From assembly GCF_004101245.1 (NCBI RefSeq), contig NZ_SCIN01000002.1, forward strand, positions 1,200,846 through 1,264,845: 64,000 nucleotides of DNA, given 5' to 3'. Under the pieces are notes generated by a model that made no database searches, had not been told where the DNA came from, and saw only the letters and a program-made list of their open reading frames with translations. Both the position numbers and the translations under genes were made by a program. The DNA comes from Sphingomonas sp. UV9 (GTDB taxonomy: Bacteria; Pseudomonadota; Alphaproteobacteria; Sphingomonadales; Sphingomonadaceae). This document shows, piece after piece, positions 38,687 through 47,694 of the stretch. Positions within the stretch are counted from its first letter, which is position 1. Each line of letters opens with the position of its first letter.

Positions 38687-40656
38687 GCGATTTCCAAAAG
38701 CTCGTCGTGGCCGCCGGCTTGCAACCTGAATGGCAGGACGCGGCCGGCCGTCGCCAGACGGTGTCGGACGACGCGCTGCGGACGATCCTGGATCGCCTCG
38801 GCCACCCGTCCACCAGCGTAAAACAGATCGCCGAAAGCCTCGCTGCGATTGCGGTCAGAATGGGGCGGGCGCCTCGCTTCCTGTCCGTCGACGTCGGCGA
38901 CCCGATCCAGCTTTCGACGACGCTATCGGGCAACGCCGAACTTACCCTCGAAAACGGTACCCGCACAACGGTTGCGCTCGACCGAGGCGCGCTCAGGCCC
39001 ATCGATCACACCGGCTATCACCGTCTCGAAATCGGCGACGACGTGATCGACCTGCTCGTCGCGCCGCGCCGCTGCTTCACGATCGCCGACGCCCTGCCGG
39101 GACGCAAACTCTGGGCGCCCGCGGTCCAGATTCCGAGCCTTCGCGGCGAGCCCACCAAGGCGTTCGGCGACTTCGGCACACTCGCCGAAGCCGCTCGTGC
39201 GTTCGGTGAGCGCGGCGCCGACGCCCTCGCCATCAGCCCCACGCACGCGCTGTTCCCGGCAGACGCCAGCCGGTACAGCCCCTATGCGCCCTCCAGCCGG
39301 CAATTCCTCAACGGCCTCTACGGAAATTCGTCCGCATTCGCCGGCGCGTCGGAAGAGCCGGCTTCGGACCTGATCGACTGGCAGCGAGCGATACCCGAGA
39401 AGCTCGCTCAACTTCGCAAGACCTTTGACCAAGATGCTAAAGGACTTGGCAAAACTCTCGATGCGTTCAGGCGGGGAGGCGGGGACGACCTCGAACGTCA
39501 CGCCGAGTTCGACGCGCTCCACGCGCATTTCTTCGCGCGCGACGGCGCACGTGGCTGGCAGCAATGGCCGGCCGCGTATCACGATCCCGGCAGCCCAGCC
39601 GTCCGCCGCTTCGTCACCGAGCATGCCGATGACGTCCTGTTCTACGTGTTCCTCCAATGGCTGGCCCGTCGCGATCTCAACGCCGCACAGACCGCTGCCA
39701 AGGACGCCGGCATGGCGATCGGCCTAATCGCCGACCTCGCCGTCGGCATCGACCCGGGTGGCAGCCATGGCTGGAGCCGTCGCGGTGACCTGCTGACCGG
39801 CCTGTCGATCGGCGCGCCCCCCGATCCGCTCGGCCCGGACGGTCAAAGCTGGGGCATCACCGGCTTCGACCCGTACGCGCTCCGCGAAACCGGGTTCGCC
39901 CCGTTCATTGCGACGATCCGCGCCGCTCTCGCGCACGCCGGCGGCATCCGCATCGACCACGCATTCGGCCTGCGCCGTCTCTGGGTCGTCCCCGAGGGCG
40001 CGTCGGCGGCGGAGGGCGCGTATCTCGACATGCCGTTCGACGACCTCATGCGGATCATCGCGATGGAATCGCAGCGGGCGAAGGCGATCGTCATCGGCGA
40101 AGACCTCGGCACCGTCCCTGACGGTTTCCGCGAGGCGATGGATGCGCGCGCCATGCTCGGCATGCGCGTGCTCTGGTTCGAGCGCGACGCGGACGGTTTC
40201 GTGCCCCCGGCGAAATGGTCGCCCGACGCGGTGGCGATGACCGGCACGCACGACCTCGCGACGATCGCCGGCTGGTGGAGCGGCCGCGATATCGACTGGA
40301 CCTGGGACCTCGGCCGCAAATCGGAGGCAGTCGACCAACCGGCAGACCGCACCGCCCGCGCCGACGACCGCGGCTCACTCTGGTCCGCCTTCGACACAGG
40401 CGCCAAGCAGCCCGCCGCCGACGACACCGACCCGGTCGTCGACGCCGCGATCGCGCATGTCGCCAGCACACCGTGCGCGCTCGCGATCGTCCCCGTCGAG
40501 GATCTGGCGGGGCTGGTCGAGCAACCGAACCTGCCCGGCACGATCGACGAACATCCCAATTGGCGCCGCCGGATGCCCGACACGACGGAGGCGCTGCTCC
40601 AACGCCCCGATGTCGCCGCCCGCATCGCCACGCTCAACGCCACGAGACCCGCATGA
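38683..40656 (+). CDS. malQ: 4-alpha-glucanotransferase (amylomaltase)
   Basis: 657 residues, GH77. N-terminal extra domain (~1-130), as in long proteobacterial MalQ. Then the catalytic part: nucleophile region GGIRIDHAFGLRRLWVVPEGA, acid VIGEDLGTVPDGFR and MTGTHDLATIAGWWSGRDI. It transfers maltodextrin segments, rebuilding longer chains from short leftovers so TreY can keep working. ATGA overlaps on both sides (treZ and treY). Confidence 0.93.
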   Translation: MSDFQKLVVAAGLQPEWQDAAGRRQTVSDDALRTILDRLGHPSTSVKQIAESLAAIAVRMGRAPRFLSVDVGDPIQLSTTLSGNAELTLENGTRTTVALDRGALRPIDHTGYHRLEIGDDVIDLLVAPRRCFTIADALPGRKLWAPAVQIPSLRGEPTKAFGDFGTLAEAARAFGERGADALAISPTHALFPADASRYSPYAPSSRQFLNGLYGNSSAFAGASEEPASDLIDWQRAIPEKLAQLRKTFDQDAKGLGKTLDAFRRGGGDDLERHAEFDALHAHFFARDGARGWQQWPAAYHDPGSPAVRRFVTEHADDVLFYVFLQWLARRDLNAAQTAAKDAGMAIGLIADLAVGIDPGGSHGWSRRGDLLTGLSIGAPPDPLGPDGQSWGITGFDPYALRETGFAPFIATIRAALAHAGGIRIDHAFGLRRLWVVPEGASAAEGAYLDMPFDDLMRIIAMESQRAKAIVIGEDLGTVPDGFREAMDARAMLGMRVLWFERDADGFVPPAKWSPDAVAMTGTHDLATIAGWWSGRDIDWTWDLGRKSEAVDQPADRTARADDRGSLWSAFDTGAKQPAADDTDPVVDAAIAHVASTPCALAIVPVEDLAGLVEQPNLPGTIDEHPNWRRRMPDTTEALLQRPDVAARIATLNATRPA

Positions 40657-43091
40657 CCGCCCCCACAACCCCCCGCGCGACCTACCGCTTCCAGTTCCAC
40701 AAGGGCTTCACCTTCGCCGATGCCGAGGCGCTCGTGCCGTATCTCGATATACTCGGGATCAGCCACCTCTACGCCTCGCCGATCACCACCGCCCGGAGCG
40801 GATCCACCCACGGCTACGATGTCGTGGACCCGACCCGCATTAACCCAGAACTCGGCGGGGAGGAGGCCTTTCGCAGCCTCGTCGCCGCACTTCGAGCCCG
40901 CGACATGGGCGTCATCATCGACATCGTCCCCAACCATATGGGCGTCGCTGGTGGTGAGAACGCGTGGTGGAATGATGTCCTAACAAACGGTAAAAATAGC
41001 GAATTCGCGCGCTATTTCGACATCGACTGGCGCGAGAAACTCGTCCTTCCGATTCTCGGCGACCCGCTCGCCCAAACGCTTGCCAGCGGTGCGCTGAAGG
41101 TCGAGCATACCGACGGCCGCTACGTCCTCGAAGCCTATGGCGAACACCGCCTGCCGATCCGCGACGAGGATCAGCCGACCGCCGCATCGGATGACATCGC
41201 CGCGCTGGTCGAGCGCCAGCACTATCGTCTCGCGTCCTGGCGCGTCGCCAACGACGAGCTCAACTGGCGTCGGTTCTTCACGATCAACGACCTCGCCGGC
41301 CTCCGCGCCGAAGACCCGGTCGTGTTCGAAGCCACGCACGCGCTCTATTTCCGCCTGTACGCCGAGGGCCTGATCGACGGCTTCCGCGTCGATCACGTCG
41401 ACGGCCTGACGGACACCGCCGGCTATTGCCGCACCTTGCGCGCAAGGCTCGACGCGATCGACCGCCCTGCCGACGCGCCACCCGGCCCGGCGTACATCGT
41501 CATCGAGAAGATCCTCGCCGACGGCGAACCGCTCAGCACCGACTGGGGCGTCGACGGCACCAGCGGGTACGACTTCATGGAGCAGGTGACGGCCTTGCTC
41601 CACGCGCCCGCCGGTGCCGAACCGCTCGCCGAACTCTGGGCGGACATTAGTGGCCGCTCCCCCGACTTTGCCCCCGAGGAATTGCGGGCCCGTCAGGAAT
41701 TGCTCGCGTGGCAGTTCGATGGCCAGCACCGTCGCTGCGTCGAGGCATTCGTGGCGCTAGCCCGGTCCACGCCGGAACGCGACGGCATGACAAAGGGCAT
41801 GCTCCACCGCGCGATCGAGCGCCTGCTCTGGGTCTTCCCGGTCTATCGCACCTACGGGACGGGTGACGCCGCACCGGCGGCAGACTCCGCGATCCGCGAA
41901 ACCGTCCGCCAGCGCGTCGAGCAGTTCGTGCCGCCAGGGGAAGGCTTTGTCGTTGATGCGGTGCTCGCGTGGTTGGCAAGCGAAGGGCCTGGCGATCCTG
42001 AATTGGCGGCCGAGGCAGTCCGGAAGTTCCAGCAACTCTCCGCACCGATCGCGGCCAAGGCTGTCGAGGACACCGCCTTCTACCGCTACGGCCGGCTGCT
42101 CTCGCGCAACGACGTCGGCTTCGATGCGGCCCGCATGTCGTTGGATATCGACTTCTTTCATGCCGAAATGGTCGAGCGCGCGCGCCATTGGCCGGCGGCT
42201 ATGCTCGCGACCGCGACACACGATCACAAGCGTGGCGAAGATGTGCGGGCGCGGCTCGCGGTGTTGAGCGAGGTGCCCGACCTGTGGCGGGCGCACGTGG
42301 AACGCTGGCGCGAACTCGCGGCGCCGTTTGCCGATGGGGTCGATCCCGCCGACGCCTACATGCTGCTCCAGACGCTCTTCGGCGCATGGCCGGAAGAACT
42401 GACCGCTTCGGATAGGAAGGGACTGTCGGACTTTGCCGAGCGGATCGTCGCGTGGCAGGAAAAGGCATTGCGCGAGGCCAAGTTGCGCTCGTCCTGGGAA
42501 GCGCCGGACGAGGCTTACGAAACCCGCTGCCACGATCTGGCGCGCGCGCTGCTCGATCCCGTGCGGTCGGCGACGTTCCTCGACGATATGACCGCGTTCG
42601 TCGCGCAGATCGAGAACGCGGCGGCGGCGAACAGCCTTGCACAGGTCGCGCTGCGCTACACCGTGCCGGGCGTCCCCGATCTGTATCAGGGCACGGAGAC
42701 CGCCGACCTGAGCCTGGTCGATCCAGACAATCGCCGCCCGGTGGAGTATGCGCGCCTCCAGGTCTGGCTGGACGGCGAGACGCCGGCGAAGATGGCGCTT
42801 ATCCGGCAGCTTCTCGCCCTCCGACGGGATCATCCGGTCTTGTTTGCGGAGGGCCGCTACGAGCCTGTCGCCGTCACCGGCATCCGCGCGGATCGGGTCA
42901 TCGCGTTTCGGCGCGTCAGCAAGGAAGCAAGCCTGCGCTGCATCGTTCCGCTACGTTGCGCCGAGCGCCATCTCGACCGGATCGCCGCCCGCGATTGGTG
43001 GGGCGACACGGCGCTCGCATCTGGTGAACTGCTCGCCGATCTGCTCGGCGAGCGTCCGGTTTCAGTCGAGATACTGCCCGCGAGGGGCTGA
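40653..43091 (+). CDS. treY: Malto-oligosyltrehalose synthase
   Basis: 812 residues from ATG 40653 (ATGA overlap with malQ). GH13_26: opens with ATYRFQFHKGFTFADAEALV, then DIVPNHMGVAGGENAWWNDVL, the nucleophile region GFRVDHVDGLTDTAGYCRTL, acid IVIEKILADGEPL, and the C-terminal TEDTAFYRYGR-like part (here VEDTAFYRYGRLLSRNDVG). Isomerises the reducing-end bond of maltodextrin to alpha,alpha-1,1. With TreZ and GlgX it completes trehalose synthesis from alpha-glucan. Only 4 bp separate its stop from the convergent cytochrome c gene. Confidence 0.95.
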   Translation: MTAPTTPRATYRFQFHKGFTFADAEALVPYLDILGISHLYASPITTARSGSTHGYDVVDPTRINPELGGEEAFRSLVAALRARDMGVIIDIVPNHMGVAGGENAWWNDVLTNGKNSEFARYFDIDWREKLVLPILGDPLAQTLASGALKVEHTDGRYVLEAYGEHRLPIRDEDQPTAASDDIAALVERQHYRLASWRVANDELNWRRFFTINDLAGLRAEDPVVFEATHALYFRLYAEGLIDGFRVDHVDGLTDTAGYCRTLRARLDAIDRPADAPPGPAYIVIEKILADGEPLSTDWGVDGTSGYDFMEQVTALLHAPAGAEPLAELWADISGRSPDFAPEELRARQELLAWQFDGQHRRCVEAFVALARSTPERDGMTKGMLHRAIERLLWVFPVYRTYGTGDAAPAADSAIRETVRQRVEQFVPPGEGFVVDAVLAWLASEGPGDPELAAEAVRKFQQLSAPIAAKAVEDTAFYRYGRLLSRNDVGFDAARMSLDIDFFHAEMVERARHWPAAMLATATHDHKRGEDVRARLAVLSEVPDLWRAHVERWRELAAPFADGVDPADAYMLLQTLFGAWPEELTASDRKGLSDFAERIVAWQEKALREAKLRSSWEAPDEAYETRCHDLARALLDPVRSATFLDDMTAFVAQIENAAAANSLAQVALRYTVPGVPDLYQGTETADLSLVDPDNRRPVEYARLQVWLDGETPAKMALIRQLLALRRDHPVLFAEGRYEPVAVTGIRADRVIAFRRVSKEASLRCIVPLRCAERHLDRIAARDWWGDTALASGELLADLLGERPVSVEILPARG

Positions 43092-43095
43092 ACGA

Positions 43096-44124
43096 TCACT
43101 GGCCTGCGAGGTGGCGCGCGAGCGGATCGATCATGTCTTCGGGGATACGGCGCGCGATGACGGGCATCGTCGCCTGCGATTTGCGGGCGTCGACCACCGT
43201 CTCGTCACCGCGCCAGTTGCGAAGGCGTTGCGCGATGTAGCTGGCGCGCTGGCCGGCTAGCACAGGGTAGGGCTTGCCGGGCGCGTGGCAGCTTGCGCAG
43301 GCGGGAAGCTGGACCTTCGGCAGTCCCTCCCGGTCGATCTTCGCGGCCTCGCTCAAGCCCGGCGGGGTGGCGCCGCCAATGCCCGGCATCGCCGCGAAAT
43401 GGTCCGCAAGCCGCGTCATCTCCGCGGGTGGCAGCGTCGCGGCGGCGTTCGCCATCACCGCGCTCTGGCGTGTGCCGGTCGCATAGGCCTCCAGCGCAGC
43501 CCGGAGATAGGCCGGGCTCTGGCCGCCGAGCACGGGCATGTCGGGTTGGCCGCGGCCCCGTCCGTCCGCACCGTGACAGCCTGCGCAGGTCGCGATCCTT
43601 GCATCGGAAACGCCCGGTGCTTCGGTCAGCGAGCGATAGGTCGCAGGCGACATGTCGGGCAGCAGGCGGACGAAGGCGACCATGCGGCGGACTTCGTCGT
43701 CGCGGTCCTTCGCCGCCCAGCCGGGCATGCCGGTGTATTTGACGCCGTGCTTGAGGATCCAGAAGATCTGCTTGTCGGTCCATTCGCGCGCGTTGATCGA
43801 CAGGTCCGGGGCAGGGGGCGTCGCCGCCTGCATCACGGGCAGCGGACGCACGCCGGGCGCGCCGTGGCACGACGCGCAGCTCGCCTTGAACAGGCCGGCG
43901 GCACTGACCAGACCATCCTTTGCCTTGGGATCGTCGGGCGCGGTAACGGCGGCATAGGTGCGAACCGAGTTGCGCATCGTCCAATGGAGGAACCAGTCGG
44001 TGATCTTCCAATGGCCCGACGACGCGGCGATGTTGAACACCCCCGACCACGCGAACAGCAGCCCGGCGAGCGCCAGCGCGACGAAGGTGGCGACTGCGCG
44101 CGCCCAGGTGATCCGGATCGTCAT
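43096..44124 (-). CDS. Membrane-anchored triheme cytochrome c
   Basis: 342 residues from ATG 44124. One N-terminal membrane segment (AVATFVALALAGLLFAWSGVF), then three cytochrome c domains with CASCH (about residue 87), CAGCH (about 185) and CASCH (about 288), each followed by a Met-containing loop. Periplasmic side, electron donor or partner to the caa3 oxidase encoded just upstream. ATGA overlap with the CtaG-like gene. Last gene of the oxidase operon; it converges on treY. Confidence 0.88.
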   Translation of the reverse strand: MTIRITWARAVATFVALALAGLLFAWSGVFNIAASSGHWKITDWFLHWTMRNSVRTYAAVTAPDDPKAKDGLVSAAGLFKASCASCHGAPGVRPLPVMQAATPPAPDLSINAREWTDKQIFWILKHGVKYTGMPGWAAKDRDDEVRRMVAFVRLLPDMSPATYRSLTEAPGVSDARIATCAGCHGADGRGRGQPDMPVLGGQSPAYLRAALEAYATGTRQSAVMANAAATLPPAEMTRLADHFAAMPGIGGATPPGLSEAAKIDREGLPKVQLPACASCHAPGKPYPVLAGQRASYIAQRLRNWRGDETVVDARKSQATMPVIARRIPEDMIDPLARHLAGQ

Positions 44125-44753
44125 GCCGTCGCGCTCCGTGTCTTCAATAATCCGCCGAGCATCGCCAGCCCGCCGATGAAATAGCTCGCCGCGCCGACCA
44201 TCAGCATGACGACGCCGCCGAGCTGCTGGTCCTCGAGTGCGTCGAGGCCGTGGATGGCCGGGTGCCCCGCCATCATAGGGTCCATCATCGCGTAGAGCGG
44301 TCGGGGCGCGAGCCCGATCAGTGCGCCGAGCAATGTCATGTGCATCGACGTCAGCAGCAGCGCGGCAACGCCTGACGCCCGTCGATCGCTCGCGCCGCCG
44401 ATGCGGGTGCCGAGCACCGCGGTCCACAGCAACAGGCCCGCCGCGAGGAAACTCGCCTGCTCGATCAGCAACGCCAATGGCTGCATGTCGACCCGCAGCC
44501 GCAGCGCGGGCAGGTGCCACAGCCACACCACGACGAGTTCGACCAGCGACATCGCCAGCGGCGTCACGATCGCGGGCCAGCGCTCGGCAGGATCCCAGCG
44601 CGATCCGGCCATCCCGTAGGCGAGGAACGGGGCCGCGACCGCGACCGCGATCATGTGCCCGGTCATGTGGCCGACCATGCCCAGCGGCGCGGCGGCGAAC
44701 GCCCAGCCGATCGGGACCAGCGCAACGCCCAGGATGAGGCTCGCGCGCCTCAT
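44121..44753 (-). CDS. Cytochrome c oxidase assembly factor, CtaG (caa3) family
   Basis: 210 residues from ATG 44753; the in-frame TTG at 44759 is less likely because the ATG overlaps the upstream stop (ATGA). About six membrane segments with MVGHMTGHMIAVAVAAPFLAYG near the start and MHMTLLGALIGLAPRPLY in the second half; these His/Met-rich segments mark the Caa3_CtaG family, which helps assemble copper-containing caa3 oxidase. It lies between the oxidase subunits and the triheme cytochrome. Confidence 0.85.
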   Translation of the reverse strand: MRRASLILGVALVPIGWAFAAAPLGMVGHMTGHMIAVAVAAPFLAYGMAGSRWDPAERWPAIVTPLAMSLVELVVVWLWHLPALRLRVDMQPLALLIEQASFLAAGLLLWTAVLGTRIGGASDRRASGVAALLLTSMHMTLLGALIGLAPRPLYAMMDPMMAGHPAIHGLDALEDQQLGGVVMLMVGAASYFIGGLAMLGGLLKTRSATA

Positions 44754-45151
44754 CGGCAATCGCCGAACATGATCACCGGCAGCGCGGTGAAGATCACCGC
44801 GACGAAGCTCAGCCCCGCCAGCAACCGCGTCGACAGCGCGAGGAAGCGCAGCCGGTCGATCGCGGTGCCCTGCTCATGCGGGGGTGGATCGCCTGGCGTC
44901 TGCGACTGGACGCGGGCGACATAGCCCGCCGTGACGATCCCGAGCAGTGCCACGATCGTCGCGATCAGCGTCGCCAGCGGAAACCCGGTCAACGCTGTCC
45001 CCGGCGTAGGCGATTTCGCGCACGTCACCGCGACCCACAGATAGCAGAACAGGAAATGCACGGCCCAGATCGTCGGCGGGACGATCAGCGTCCACAACGT
45101 CACCTTCAGGTCGCGCGCCCAGTGCTTCCGGTCGGACTTGGGCTCCGTCAT
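44750..45151 (-). CDS. Small membrane protein of the caa3 oxidase operon
   Basis: 133 residues with three likely membrane segments: LWTLIVPPTIWAVHFLFCYLWVAV, TLIATIVALLGIVTAGYVAR and LLAGLSFVAVIFTALPVIMF. Unnamed proteins of this kind are often encoded in this position beside caa3 oxidases. Possibly a small accessory or subunit-IV-like protein. Overlaps both neighbours by ATGA. Confidence 0.7.
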   Translation of the reverse strand: MTEPKSDRKHWARDLKVTLWTLIVPPTIWAVHFLFCYLWVAVTCAKSPTPGTALTGFPLATLIATIVALLGIVTAGYVARVQSQTPGDPPPHEQGTAIDRLRFLALSTRLLAGLSFVAVIFTALPVIMFGDCR

Positions 45152-47694
45152 GCGACCCCCGGGAACAGGCCGATCGTGCAGAACGTCACGATGCCGGTCA
45201 GCGCGAGGAAATGGTGGTACACGGTGATGTTGCGCAGGTCCGCGTCATAAACCGGCGTCATCTTCCCCGCGAGGCTGCGTGCGAGTGTGTAGGCCTGCAT
45301 GATGACCCCGATCGCGGCATGCACCGCCGTCCAGATCGCCAGCGTCCAGACGATCGCGGGATAGACGTGCAGCTCGGGGTCGAGCCCCGAATACCAGGGC
45401 CCGGCGAGCCCGGCGAAGAGGCTTGCGAGCGTCGCGACGATCCCGACCACCAGCAGCGCGCGGCCTGCGCCGACATTGCCCCGTCGATGCACCTCGCGCG
45501 CACCGACGGTTGCGGCCCAGCCGGCGAGCGTCAGCGCCAGCGCGACCATCGGCCAGAACACGCCCGGCCCGTTCAGCCCCGTGCCGCTCGGCGGGAAGTC
45601 GTTGTGGATCGTCCAGAAGAAGAAATAGCCGAAGACGAGCCCCGAAAACGCGGTCGCGTCCGCCATCATCGTGATGAACATCGCCCACCAGCCCGGCGCC
45701 GAGGGCCCCGAGGTGTAGAGCGGCACCTCGATGCCGTGGCCGATATGCTTGCTCGGCTTTTCGGGGATTTCGGCGGTGCCGGTCCACAGCCACCAGAGTA
45801 CGCAGGCGAGCGTCGCCACGCCGCTGACCGCCGACCAGATATAGAGGTGGTAGGTCGTCAGGATGAATACGCCCGCCAGCGCGACCGCGGTCATCATCGG
45901 CTTCACGCTCGGCGTACCGAGGCGGATCACCTGCACCGGGCGGGCGTCGAGCACCGAGGTGACGATCGACTCGCGCCGCATCTCCTCTGCATCGGGCAGG
46001 AAGAAGCGGCCCTCGTCGACCTTCTGGACGAAGTTCTTCTGGTCCCAGATCGGATAGCGACTCTCGATCAGCGGCACCGATCGGATGCCCCAATCCTCGT
46101 CGTCAGGATGCGCAAGCCATTCGAGCGTGCCCGCATTCCACGGATTGCGCGGGGCCTTGGCACGGCGCGGCGACAGCGCGAGGTCGATGCAGACGATCGC
46201 GACGCCGGCCGCGAACATGTACGAACCGATCGTCGAGGCGAGGTTGAGCCCGCCGATCCCGAGTTCCTCGGGATAGGTGAACACGCGGCGCGGCATGCCG
46301 AGCAGCCCCGACAGGTGCATCGGGAAGAACGTCAGGTTCATGCCGACGAACATGATCCAGAACGCAGTACGCCCGAGCTTGTCCGACAGCTTCTTCCCCG
46401 TCACCAGCGGCCAATAATAATAGAGCCCGGCGAACAGCGGCAGCAGCGTACCGCCGATCAGCACGTAATGGAGATGCGCGACGATGAAATAGGTGTCGTG
46501 CGCCTGCCAGTCGAACGGGGCGACCGCGACCATCACGCCGGTCAAGCCGCCGATCACGAATACGGCGAGGCTTCCGCTGGCGTAGAGCAGCGGCGTCGAT
46601 TTCTTCACGTTGCCCGCCCACAAAGTCGTGATGAACACGAAGATCTGGACGCCCGTCGGGATCGCCACGGCTTCGGATGCGGCCGCGAAGAAGGCGAGGC
46701 TGATCTTGGGGAGCCCGGTCGTGAACATGTGGTGGACCCACAGCCCGAAGCTCAGGAACGCCGTGCCGACCGCCGCGAGCACGATCCACGGATAGCCGAG
46801 GAGATGTCGCTGCGCGAAGGTCGGGATCAGCATCGCGAACAGCGCGATCGACGGCAGGAAGACGATGTAGACCTCCGGGTGGCCGAAGATCCAGAACAGA
46901 TGCTGCCACAGCAGCGGGTCGCCGCCCTTTTCCGCGTTGAAGAACGGCCAGTTCAGCAGCCGCTCCATCTCGAACAGCACGTCGCCTGCGATCAGCGGCG
47001 GGAACGCGAACAGGATCATCACCGCGACGACCAGGATGTACCAGGCGTAGAGCGGCATCAGGTTCAGCCGCATGCCGGGGGGACGGCATTTCAGCACGCC
47101 GACGATCAGCTCGACCGCGGCGGCGACCGACGACACCTCGATGAAGCTCAAGCCCAGCATCCAGATATCCGCGCCAAGCCCGCTGAGGTCGGTGCGCGTC
47201 GTCAGCGGCGGATACATGAACCAGCCGCCATCGGGCGCCGCGTCGAAGAAGATCGAGCCCGACACGAACACGCCGCCGATCAGGAAGCTCCAGTACCCGA
47301 ACGACGACAGCCGCGGGAACGGCAGGTCGCGCGCGCCGAGCAGCTGCGGCAACAGGATGATCGACACCGCCTCGAACATCGGCACCGCGAACAGGAACAT
47401 CATCATCGAGCCGTGCAGCGTGAACAGCTGGTTGAACGTGTTCGCGGTGACCAGATCGTTGTTCGGCACCGCGAGCTGCGTCCGCATGATCAACGCCAGC
47501 ACGCCCGCGAACAGCATGAACCCGAACGCGGTCAGCGTGTACCACACGCCGATCCGGTTGTTGTTGACGTCGGTCCAGCGGAAGAACCAGCCCGAGGGCG
47601 GCTTCCACACTTCGCGCAGGCGATCCTCCTGGCCCTTGCGGACCGCGGGATCGTTCTGGTCGGGGGCGACGTACTGGGCGCTCTCGGTGGTCAT
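45148..47694 (-). CDS. ctaD: Cytochrome c oxidase subunit I-III fusion
   Basis: 848 residues from ATG 47694. Residues ~1-590 are subunit I with 12 membrane segments: heme a ligand in TLHGSMMMFLF, CuB/Tyr motif WIFGHPEVYI, LWVHHMFTTG, and the heme a/a3 histidines in HDTYFIVAHLHYVL. Residues ~640-848 are subunit III (PSAPGWWAMFITMMADATAFSGLVFGYFFFW), fused in frame after a linker. This fused CoxA-CoxC layout is found in caa3-type oxidases. Reduces O2 to water and pumps protons. ATGA overlaps on both sides. Confidence 0.93.
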   Translation of the reverse strand: MTTESAQYVAPDQNDPAVRKGQEDRLREVWKPPSGWFFRWTDVNNNRIGVWYTLTAFGFMLFAGVLALIMRTQLAVPNNDLVTANTFNQLFTLHGSMMMFLFAVPMFEAVSIILLPQLLGARDLPFPRLSSFGYWSFLIGGVFVSGSIFFDAAPDGGWFMYPPLTTRTDLSGLGADIWMLGLSFIEVSSVAAAVELIVGVLKCRPPGMRLNLMPLYAWYILVVAVMILFAFPPLIAGDVLFEMERLLNWPFFNAEKGGDPLLWQHLFWIFGHPEVYIVFLPSIALFAMLIPTFAQRHLLGYPWIVLAAVGTAFLSFGLWVHHMFTTGLPKISLAFFAAASEAVAIPTGVQIFVFITTLWAGNVKKSTPLLYASGSLAVFVIGGLTGVMVAVAPFDWQAHDTYFIVAHLHYVLIGGTLLPLFAGLYYYWPLVTGKKLSDKLGRTAFWIMFVGMNLTFFPMHLSGLLGMPRRVFTYPEELGIGGLNLASTIGSYMFAAGVAIVCIDLALSPRRAKAPRNPWNAGTLEWLAHPDDEDWGIRSVPLIESRYPIWDQKNFVQKVDEGRFFLPDAEEMRRESIVTSVLDARPVQVIRLGTPSVKPMMTAVALAGVFILTTYHLYIWSAVSGVATLACVLWWLWTGTAEIPEKPSKHIGHGIEVPLYTSGPSAPGWWAMFITMMADATAFSGLVFGYFFFWTIHNDFPPSGTGLNGPGVFWPMVALALTLAGWAATVGAREVHRRGNVGAGRALLVVGIVATLASLFAGLAGPWYSGLDPELHVYPAIVWTLAIWTAVHAAIGVIMQAYTLARSLAGKMTPVYDADLRNITVYHHFLALTGIVTFCTIGLFPGVA

